The position numbers and the translations under genes are program-made. DNA of 64,000 nucleotides from assembly GCA_028564925.1 (NCBI GenBank), contig CM053031.1, forward strand, positions 92,744,273 through 92,808,272. Reading direction: 5' to 3'. The notes beneath the pieces are model-generated. The model was not told the DNA's origin, searched no databases, and saw nothing but the letters and a program-made list of their open reading frames with translations. Each line of letters starts with the position of its first letter. Position 1 is the stretch's first letter. The stretch comes from Lithobates sylvaticus (lineage: Eukaryota > Chordata > Amphibia > Anura > Ranidae). Shown piece by piece: positions 55,774 through 64,000 of the stretch.

Positions 55774-57101
55774 TGTCAGACACAGCGAAGCCTCACACAG
55801 CGGGAGCCTCCCAGAAGAGACACCGACGCCATGGAAGAAGATGCCGGACGAGAAGACCAGAGCAAGAAGAAGTGGATCGGAGGAAGAAGAAGATGGAAGA
55901 AGAAGATGGAAGAAGATGCTGGAAGGAGAAGATGAAGAAACCGAAGGATGAAGAAAGGAAGAAGGAAGACCAGAAGAAAGAAGATTTTAATAAAGGAATT
56001 GTCAAAGACCGTCTCCTGTCATTTTTAAAATTTTTGACATTTTTTTTGTGAAATGGTAGGGGTACTTTTGTACCCCCTTACCATTTCACACAGGGGGGGG
56101 GCAGGATCTGGGGGTCCCCTTGTTAAAGGGGGCTTCCAGATTCTGATAAGCCCCCCGCCCGCAGACCCCCACAACCAATGGCCAGGGTTGTGGGGAAGAG
56201 GCCCTTGTCCTCATCAACATGGAGACAAGGTGCTTTGGGGCGGACCCCAAAGCACCCTCCCAATGTTGAGGGCATGTGGCCTGGTATGGTTCAGGAGGGA
56301 GGGGGGGCCGCTCTTGTCCCCCCTCTTTTCCTGCGGCCTGCCATATTGCGTGCTCGGATAAGGGTCTGGTATGGATTTTGAGGGGGGACCCCACGCCATT
56401 TTTTTTTTTTGGCCGGGGTTCCCCTTAAAATCCATCCCAGACCTCAAGGGTCTGGTATAGATTTTGAGGGGGACCCCACGCCTTTTTTTTTTTGCCTGGG
56501 GTTCCCCTTAATATCCATAGCAGACCTGAAGGGCCTGGTTATTGAATTTGGGGGGACCCCCATGCTTCTTTTTTTTTATTTTTTTTATTTTTTATCAATG
56601 ACTTTTTTTTTATCAATGACTTTCAATGAATGACTGTTCTCTGTGTTACGGGAGCCGTCAATTCATTATCCGCAAGTGATTTAAAATAGCTTTTTTTCCT
56701 TTTTTTCCAGGAAACATGCGCCCCTTCACAGGCATACTATAGACACCCCCAGGTACGAAATTTAAAGGAATATTACACTTTTATTGTTTCACTTTAAGCA
56801 TTATTAAAATCACTGCTCCTGAAAAAACGGCCGTTTTTTAAAAAAAAAAATTGCATTGATACATGTCCCCTGGGGCAGGACCCAGGTCCCCAAACACTTT
56901 TTATGACAATAACATGCATATTAGCCTTTAAAATTAGCACTTTTGATTTCGAACGTTCGCATCCATTGTAACTAATAGGGTTCTTATGTTCGCACGGACT
57001 TTCTGGTGCAAACCGAACCCGGGGGTGTTCGGCTCATCCCTAATTATCAGTCATTTATTTGTGTAACTTCTCTATTTCTGCAATGAATGGAGAGACTAGG
57101 T

Positions 57102-57391
57102 CAGCTTTTCTCAACCTTTTCAACACGGGGGAACCCTTGAAATAACTTTTCGGTCTCAGGGAACCCCTGCTAATAATGACTATATCGGCAACTCATGATA
57201 TATTAGTGTGATGGTCAGTGGGAAGAATGTTCCTTACATTTGTGGTCATTGGGAAGAATTACCCCCTTACATATAGCTAAAAAGATCAATGGTGTCAGTG
57301 GGAACTTATCTGAGAGGCAGAAATTGCTCATTGTTCAAGGAACCCCTGGCAGCCTCTGGAGGTTCCATGGAACCCCGGTTAAGAAACCCTG
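57102..57391. mobile_element. Small non-autonomous hAT transposon
   Basis: Ends CAGCTTTTCTCAACC and, inverted, CAGGGTTTCTTAACC. A perfect 8-bp target duplication, GACTAGGT, lies at 57094-57101 and 57392-57399. Near both ends are GGGAACCC(C/T)T words. The middle has about three loose copies of GTCANTGGGAAGAAT. It lies only 52 bp from the end of the foldback element. Confidence 0.85.
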
Positions 57392-57399
57392 GACTAGGT

Positions 57400-58339
57400 G
57401 TATACAACCAGCCCTGTGCAGTTGTTCAGTGGTAACCTACCTTCATAACATTTTCCCTCTTTACACTGCCATTTATCTCTTAGTTGACAGGAGATCACCT
57501 GACACTCATTACATGCTTAACTGCTTTGTCCTGGAGCACAAATAGAATTTTATAACTTTTCTTCTAAAAATTGGGAGATGTTTACATTAGACCACCCCAA
57601 AATACTGAACGACTCCTGAGTTTCCCAGAAGGCTTGACATTGACAGCTCTATAAAGAATTCTCTGCACAAATAGCCTTGAGCTTTAAACAGCCTGGCCCA
57701 GCAGCAGAGCATGTCCAGTTACCTGATTTTTCTTAACTGCAGTAAAGCAACATAACCAAGGCATCTGCCTCCCCTCAGCCTGTGACTGGAAAAAAAGAGA
57801 CGGCAACAATCCAATGATATAAATGCAAAATACTGGCTTCGCTCCAAGTATTGTGCCTCCCTCTTCCAAGTGGTGCTGCACAGGAAATTGCAAAAAACTG
57901 AAATCAGGTTCAATTTAAGTACCCATATAATTTATTATAAATACATAACTGCATTCATCTGTGTTTTTTTAGATGTATGCTTGAAGTTCAGCTTTAAGAA
58001 GAATGAAATTGACTTGGTCTTCCTGGGAGAAATATTAGGGAATTACAATTTCATGAATGGGCAGATACCTTTAATATAAGGTGTACAGAAACATGATGCT
58101 AAAAGGATCTGTGGTCATAGAGAAGCTTAGCAAAACCTGCTTCGCTGTAAACACGTACAGTACTTGAAATTGTTTTGTCTTAGCAGTCAACATGATAAGT
58201 CCTTATTTCATATAATTCATATTTTTCTGGTTTCATGACTTTAAACGAATGAAAAGCAAAAATGTTGCTGATTGTTATGGATTAACTTGGGTATCATTGC
58301 TTTTGTTATCTTGCTAAACGTTTGCAAAAACTTAGCTCT
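57400..58339. other. Gap without a recognised gene
   Basis: Mixed DNA with short frames only. No terminal repeats recognised. Confidence 0.4.
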
Positions 58340-58521
58340 AGTTTAGTGTTTGTATGATGTTTAATGGCTGTGGGTTGAGTTATTTTGAGAGGACAGCAAA
58401 TTTACACTTTCACTACTTTACATTGTAGCAAAGTGTAATTTCTTCAGTGTTGTCACATAAAAAGATATAATAAAATATTTACAAAAACGTAAGGGGTGTA
58501 CTCACTTTTGTGAGATATTGC
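58340..58521. mobile_element. Tc1/mariner-type terminal fragment
   Basis: TTAATGGCTGTGGGTTGAGT, ACATTGTAGCAAAGTGTAAT, TTCAGTGTTGTCACAT and GGGGTGTACTCACTTTTGTG in this order match a widespread vertebrate Tc1/mariner-type terminal repeat known from memory. Only one end is present. Confidence 0.65.
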
Positions 58522-59000
58522 ATGTATGTAGTGGCATTATATATATTATTTATGTGAATGAGTTATGGTTATTAACACTTCTCTGTTTAGTATCAATTTA
58601 GGGCGGATATACATGGATTGAATGTCTATCCATTTATGGAGACAGTGGTGAAAAGAAGTAGATCTACTGATCGACTTCTGTACAACCAGCCTGTAGAGTT
58701 TTTCCTGATTGATGCTTAGTGTACCCCACATAGGACTGGTGGTGAATAGGGATCCCCTCACCTTGCACAGCCAGGCACACCAAATCCTCACAGTATCCCA
58801 GAGTCAAGGAACAGTCCACTAATTGTTTTTATATTTTATTGAGGGGATAAAACTTGGATAGGGTAGAGGGAAAACTATGGGATGCCTTGACTTTAGAACT
58901 CTTCAGGGACAACTTAGCTATTTACAGTCTATATACACTCCTCTCTTTTCCTCCAGCACTCACTTGCTTGCAGAAAACTATCTGCCTGAAGTTTTCATGT
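58522..59000. other. Gap; possible fragment of the repeat at 1888-2515
   Basis: GGGCGGATATACATGGATTG with nearby CTATCCATTTATGGAGACAG resembles the palindromic part of 1888-2515. Otherwise no feature. Confidence 0.35.
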
Positions 59001-59004
59001 TCTC

Positions 59005-59372
59005 CCTGTGCCTGCATGGGTTTCCTCATGGTACTCCGGTTTACTCCCACACTCCAAAGACATGCTGGTAGGTTAATTGGCTCCTGTCTAAATTGACCCT
59101 AGTATGTGTATGTATGAAAGTGAGTTAGGGACCTTAGATTATAAGCTCCTTGAGGACAGGGACTTATGTGAATGTACTATGACTATGAAGGTCCTGTGAC
59201 TAAGGTTCACGCCACAACGCGCCAGTATTTGCTTTTTTAATGCTCATATGTAGCCAATAAATTTTTGCATCAAGAACTTTGAAGTTGCTGGCTCTTCTCT
59301 CTTATATGATGTGAATGTGCAATGTATATGCAAAGTGCTAAGGAAATTGATGGCACTATACAAGTACCTAAA
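59005..59372 (+). mobile_element. Old vertebrate LINE/SINE-type repeat with an L2-like tail
   Basis: TTCTCCCTGTGCCTGCATGG, GTTTACTCCCACACTCCAAA, GACATGCTGGTAGGTTAATT and CTAAATTGACCCTAGTATG form a well-known dispersed vertebrate repeat. It is followed by TTAGATTATAAGCTCCTTGA and, after an insertion-like gap (about 59190-59305), by AAGTGCTAAGGAAATTGATG and GGCACTATACAAGTACC, which parallel the 3' end of the LINE at 41195-42021. Exact family is not settled. Confidence 0.6.
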
Positions 59373-60123
59373 ATACACAGACTCAGCTGGAACACTGTTT
59401 GATGAATCTGACAAAAAGGCACTGAAATCAGGCAGAAGCCCTTTACAGGCAGGGACCGCGGGCCCCTTTGGTTGTGTAGAGAAAATGTCCAGTGTCCAGC
59501 TACATTCCTCTGGCTACTGCTCCCAGCACTACCTCTTTAGGCACTGTTAGCCTGCCTGGGTGCCGCTGCCTCTCTCACTAGCCCTTTTGGCTACTCCTCA
59601 CAGACTGTCACACTCACCAGCCACCCAGATGACTTCTCCAGCAATGTCCTTTGTTATAAACACAGCAAGCATCATGACTGATTACAGTTCCTTCCGAATA
59701 AGGATTGGCAGCAAAGGGTTAAGTGTATTGGTGAAGGGTGGGGGAAAAAAGGAATGGGGAATTAGGTGTCAGGTTATTGGCAAAGTGAGTAAGAAGGAGG
59801 GGTCTGCCTGATCACATTGAGCCTCGTGATCTGCTGGTCCCTTCATTCTGTATTTCTTCAGGAAATAATGGGTGCTACAGATGTTTTTTCTAATCAATGT
59901 TTTTCCTGTTCCGTGTATTCTGACAGTATGGAAACAGTAACTTAGTGAGAGTGATTCCACCATCCACATCGAATGGAGTGAATGGGGAAGTAATTTCTTT
60001 ATTGTACAACCCCCTGGTTAAACTAAAAAAAAAAGTGATTAATATTTGGCCCTGGGCTTTAATACTTACTAAGGCACTTACTCTAAAAATGTATAATCAC
60101 AGAAAAGTCAGGCCTTATCTACA
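59373..60123. other. Gap without a recognised gene
   Basis: Mixed DNA. No repeat ends or domains recognised. Confidence 0.4.
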
Positions 60124-60892
60124 TACTGTATATACTTAAGTATAAGCCGACCTGAATATAAGCCGAGGCACCTAATTTTACCACAAAAAACTGGGAAAAC
60201 TTATTGACTCAAGCATAAGCCTAGGGTGAGAAATGCGCCGCTACTGTAAGTGGAAAAGACGGTCAACAATGCACATTTGCAGCCTCACTGTGTCCATTTT
60301 CATGCCTTACTGTGCCCATTTGCAGCCATAGGTCCCCCGAACTTCAAACTCGGTAGTTAAGGGTTCCTAGATGCCCCCTAGCTGCAGCCAAAGGGTCCCA
60401 AAATTACATTGCTGCAGATGGACACAATTGACCGATTTTGGGGCCCCGTATCTCAGGGCCACTTAGTGCTAGGAACCCCAAATTTGGTGTACAAACACAG
60501 TTGAACTAACACTACAACATATCCAAAGCTGGCTAGCACTAAGTGGCCCCAAGATACGGGGCCCCAAAGTCGGTTCGGAAAATGTCAAGCACTTTTCTGC
60601 AGCAGAGAATGACATTTTCCAAACCGACTTTGGGGCCCCGTATCTCGGGGCCACTTGGGTCTAGGAACCCCATTGGATATGTTGTAGTGCTAGTTCCACT
60701 GGGTTTGCACACCAAATTCCTAGCACCAAATTGCCCCAAGATACAGGGGCCCCAAAGTTGAATCAGAAAATGTAATTTTCTGCAGCAGAAAAATGCTTGA
60801 CTCGAGTTTAAGCCGAGGGGGGAATTTTCGGCACAAAAAAAATGTGCTGAAAAACTCGGCTTATATTCGAGTATATACGGTAGGTGCTTTGG
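60124..60892. mobile_element. Palindromic MITE with TACYGTATATACT ends
   Basis: TACTGTATATACTTAAGTAT at the left and, inverted, TACCGTATATACTCGAATAT at the right, both followed inward by AAGCCGAG. The interior has four copies, in both orientations, of a unit around TTGGGGCCCCGTATCTCGGG with GGCCACTT and AGGAACCCC (60430-60770), nested round a central inverted pair (AAGTCGGTTCGGAAAATGTC and GACATTTTCCAAACCGACTT). No coding potential. Superfamily not assigned. Confidence 0.72.
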
Positions 60893-62114
60893 AGCAGTGA
60901 TTGAAATTGCATTGAAACAAGGGTCAGCCAAGCAACTAGAAATTTTAAAAAGCAGCTTCTATATATCTCATGACAGGTTTTCTTTAAATCTAACCTGGTG
61001 ACGTTGCATACACATCCAATGAGTACTGCAACAAAAATGTGATTTTTTTTTTTTTTAACGAAGTAGACAAGTAATGAGTTCCATCCTGACTGTAAATCAC
61101 AGTTAAGTTCTACTGGCTGCACTTTCGCTTAGCTTCAGTCGTGAAATACTTTTTCACATTTCTTGGGACACTGAACTGCAAATCCTTGATAAAATAGATA
61201 GGGAAGTAATAAAGTATTTTTGGTGGCGTTTATCTAGGCAGAGAATTGCCCCTTCAAAAAAATTGGAACAGAATTACATAAACTGTAAAGGAGGGAGGAG
61301 ACTTGATTTCCTCTGCAGGAAAAGCAGCCAGACTCAGAATTGTCTTAATCCCCAGAGAATATCTGTGTTTTATTCAACGTTGCATGATTTAAGAATAAAA
61401 TATCTTCTAGATAAAAGCGTTAAATATCTTTTATATAGACATTTTCAGAGTTAAAGGAAGTTGAAAAGTTAGTCCTGGACAAAATTAGGCCATGACGCGA
61501 CTCTAAATCCACCAAAACTCACACATATGCAAATTCCTATATTGGGGCTAGGTTCTCCTGCTGTATATCCTGGTACAATTCTGAAAAATTCAGTCTTGTT
61601 TTATGTTGTTATGTAAATTGTATGTCAATTTTTTTTCCTGGTGTTCTTCTATAAAGGAATTCTGAACTGAGGAAGCATGTGCGCTGCCAGTACAGATTCC
61701 ATCATATTTAAATACAGTATCATGCTGCTTTAGGCAAACCTATAGCAGAACTAAACCCTCCTATTCTTTACAGACAAGGAAGCTGCCATATAAGCCCCCT
61801 GTTTGAGCTACAATTTAATGGCTTGACAGTTCGGTTGAGAGCATAAGCAACTGTGACAGATCTCATTCATGACTATTGTTTTGGGGGGTTGTAAGGGTTC
61901 ATTTACATTTGTAGTTTGGGGATTGATAAAACCCCATAGTTAAGACATGTTTTTGCCACCCTGCTCCAAACGCACCCCCTTTAACTGCAGTTGCCAGGGG
62001 TGTACACATGTCACAGCCATAGCAAGAGATATACTCCCTTTTTTACTACCCCCAACTTTGTGTGAACGTGCCCTAAGGGTGCCGCTGCCACATGCAACTA
62101 AGGGCTTATTTAGA
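60893..62114. other. Gap without a recognised gene
   Basis: AT-rich DNA leading to the satellite. No gene recognised. Confidence 0.4.
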
Positions 62115-62164
62115 AGTGCAGAAGGCACTGCTGCTCCTCTGAAGAGTGATCCAAGTGTTTTTTT

Positions 62165-63180
62165 GTGTGTTAGTCCCATCACACACACAGAGCTATATTT
62201 TCTTCCCAGAAGCACCTATAGGACTTGAGTGTGTTAGTCCCATCACACACACAGAGCTATATTTTGTTCCCAGAAGCACCTATAGGACTTGAAGTGTGTT
62301 AGTCCCATCACACACACAGAGCTATATTTTGTTCCCAGAAGCACCTATAGGACTTGAAGTGTGTTAGTCCCATCACACACACACACAGAGCTATATTTTT
62401 TTCCCAGAAGCACCTATAGGACTTGAAGTGTGTTAGTCCCATCACACACACAGAGCTATATTTTGTTCCCAGAAGCACCTATAGGACTTGAAGTGTGTTA
62501 GTCCCATCACACCCACACAGAGCTATATTTTCTTCCCAGAATAACCTATAGGACTTGAAGTGTGTTAGTCCCATCACACACACAGAGCTATATTTTGTTC
62601 CCATAAGCACATATAGGACTTGAAGTGTGTTAGTCCCATCACACACACAGAGCTATATTTTGTTCCCAGAAGCACCTATAGGACTTGAAGCGTGTTAGTC
62701 CCATCACACACACAGAGCTATATTTTCTTCCCAGAAGCACCTATAGGACTTGAAGTGTGTTAGTCCCATCACACACACAGATATTTTTAGTTCCCAGAAG
62801 CACCTATTGGACTTGAAGTGTCTTCCCAGAAGCACCTATAGGACTTGAAGTGTGTTAGTCCCATCACACTCACAGAGCTATATTTTGTTCCCAGAAGCAC
62901 CTATAGGACTTGAAGTGTGTTAGTCCCATCACACATAGACCTATATTTTCTTCCAGAAGCACCTATAGGACTTGAAGTGTGTTAGTCCCATTACACACAC
63001 AGAGCTATATTTTGTTCCCAGAAGCACCTATAGGACTTGAAGTGTGTTAGTCCCATCACACACACAGAGCTATATTTTGTTCCCAAAGCACCTATAGGAC
63101 TTGAAGTGTGTTAGTCCCATCACACACACAGAGCTATATTTCTTCCCAGAAGCACCTATAGACTTGAAGTGTGTGAAGTG
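62165..63180. repeat. Satellite array, subfamily A, about 65-bp unit, 15-16 copies
   Basis: Units run GAAGTGTGTTAGTCCCATCA, then a CA-rich stretch, GAGCTATATTTTGTTCCCAG and AAGCACCTATAGGACTT. Copies are highly alike, with small indels and one shortened copy near 62815. Confidence 0.95.
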
Positions 63181-64000
63181 TGTTTAGTCCCATCACACAG
63201 AGCTCCTCTATTTTCTTTGCAGAAGCACCCACAGGACTTCTAGTGTGTTAGTGGCATCACACAGAGCTCCTATATATTCTTCTCAGCAGCACCCACAGGA
63301 CTTCTAGTGTGTTAGTGGCATCACACAGAGCTCCTCTATTTTCTTTGCAGAAGCACCCACAGGACTTCTAGTGTGTTAGTGGCATCACACAGAGCTCCTC
63401 TATTTTCTTTGCATAAGCACCCACAGGACTTCTAGTGTGTTAGTGGCATCACACAGAGCTCCTCTATTTTCTTTGCATAAGCACCCACAGGACTTCTAGT
63501 GTGTTAGTGGCATCACACAGAGCTCCTCTATTTTTTTTGCAGAAGCACCCACAGGACTTCTAGTGTGTTAGTGGCATCACACAGAGCTCCTCTATTTTCT
63601 TTGCAGAAGCACCCATAGGACTTCTAGTGTGTTAGTGGCATCACACAGAGCTCCTATATATCTTCTCAGCAGCACCCCACAGGACTTCTAGTGTTTAGTG
63701 GCATCACACAGAGCTCCTATAACACCCATAGGACTTCTAGTGTGTTAGCATCAGCACCCACAGCACTTCTATTGTGTTAGTGGCATCACACAAGCCTCCT
63801 CTATTTACTTTCGCATAAGCACCCACAGGACTTCTAGTGTGTTAGTGGCATCACACAGAGCTCCTCAATTTTCTTTGCAGAATCACCCACAGGACTCCTA
63901 GTGTGTTAGTGGCATCACACAGACCTCCTCTATTTTCTTTGCAGAAGCACCCATAGGACTTCTAGTGTGTTAGTGGCATCACACAGAGCTCCTCTATTTT
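63181..64000. repeat. Satellite array, subfamily B, about 64-bp unit, at least 12 copies, open at the window end
   Basis: Units run CTAGTGTGTTAGTGGCATCA, CACAGAGCTCCTCTATTTTC, TTTGCAGAAGCACCCACAGG and ACTT. It aligns along its full length with subfamily A but differs at fixed positions (TAGTGGCATC for TAGTCCCATC, CTCCTCTATTTTCTTTGCAG for CTATATTTTGTTCCCAG). The switch from A to B is abrupt near 63181. Several shortened units lie at 63650-63790. Confidence 0.95.

Larger units (their letters stand above)
54320..57042. mobile_element. Giant hAT-type foldback element with a palindrome of about 2 kb
   Basis: Ends TAGGGATGGGCC and, inverted, TAGGGATGAGCC, inside a perfect 8-bp target duplication, ATTATCAG (54312-54319 and 57043-57050). 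From about 54749 to 56750 the element is an inverted repeat with arms of about 1 kb around an axis near 55705. Examples of matched arm blocks are GGTGTCTATAGTATGC/GCATACTATAGACACC, CCTTTATTAAAATCTTC/GAAGATTTTAATAAAGG and GGCGGGCCACCTGG/CCAGGTGGCCCTGCC. Each arm includes two to three copies of a roughly 90-bp tandem unit around GGTTCCCCTTAAAATCCAT. The outer left 430 bp has two hairpins. No transposase is present; small Lys/Glu-rich frames near the axis are mirrored in both arms. Confidence 0.88.

Noticed and set aside
55460-56051. Lysine/glutamate-rich frames near the palindrome axis
   Set aside because: Low-complexity GAAGAA-type DNA mirrored in both arms. Could be transcribed, but nothing supports a protein.
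62165-64000. Regular repeat spacing considered as a CRISPR array
   Set aside because: There are no unique spacers between repeats. The whole unit is repeated head to tail in a eukaryotic context.

Overview
The window looks like a stretch of a large, repeat-rich vertebrate nuclear genome, most likely an anuran amphibian and probably a ranid-like frog. The reasons are an L1/Tx1-type LINE, a DIRS/Ngaro-type tyrosine-recombinase retroelement, L2-like LINE tails, very many hAT-, PIF/Harbinger- and TTAA-flanked non-autonomous DNA transposons, and long satellite arrays. The species call is inference. I find no convincing host gene, tRNA, rRNA or CRISPR. One weak terminal-exon candidate lies at 15731-15819. 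Almost everything I can support is mobile or tandemly repeated DNA.

Layout. 1-17 kb: small inverted-repeat transposons (hAT-like at 774-1507, 8008-8833 and 9956-10552; Harbinger-like at 1-162, 3275-3718, 6406-6770 and 14551-14980), TTAA-flanked elements (10718-12009) and a LINE 3' tail (16441-16744). 17.4-23.0 kb: one almost complete L1/Tx1 LINE on the minus strand, with a perfect 15-bp target duplication, intact ORF1 and an ORF2 in two pieces separated by a one-base shift at an A12 run. 23-30 kb: further small elements, then a degenerate tandem repeat split by a 3.4-kb hAT-like element (26079-29443, perfect 8-bp target duplication). This hAT is filled by a G-rich minisatellite with an approximately 878-bp higher-order period. 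30-34 kb: a diverged long-period tandem repeat, a piggyBac-like TTAA element and Harbinger-like elements. 34.6-38.6 kb: a young but broken DIRS/Ngaro-type element. 39-54 kb: more Harbinger-like elements, two LINE 3' fragments, a second piggyBac-like element and two hAT elements lying back to back. 54.3-57.0 kb: a 2.7-kb hAT-type foldback whose core is a palindrome of about 2 kb with mirror-image TATA boxes at its axis. 57-62 kb: a small hAT, a Tc1/mariner end, an L2-type tail and a palindromic element. 62.2 kb to the end: a satellite array of about 65-bp units in two subfamilies that runs off the window.

The most unusual pattern is that essentially every hAT-like element here carries its own internal tandem repeat, each with a different sequence. 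In two of them the G-rich array begins at an AG|GTANGG junction after a CpG-rich block, as if it had grown from the start of an ancestral first intron. Together these make the window look like a set of minisatellite-forming transposons caught at several ages and sizes.
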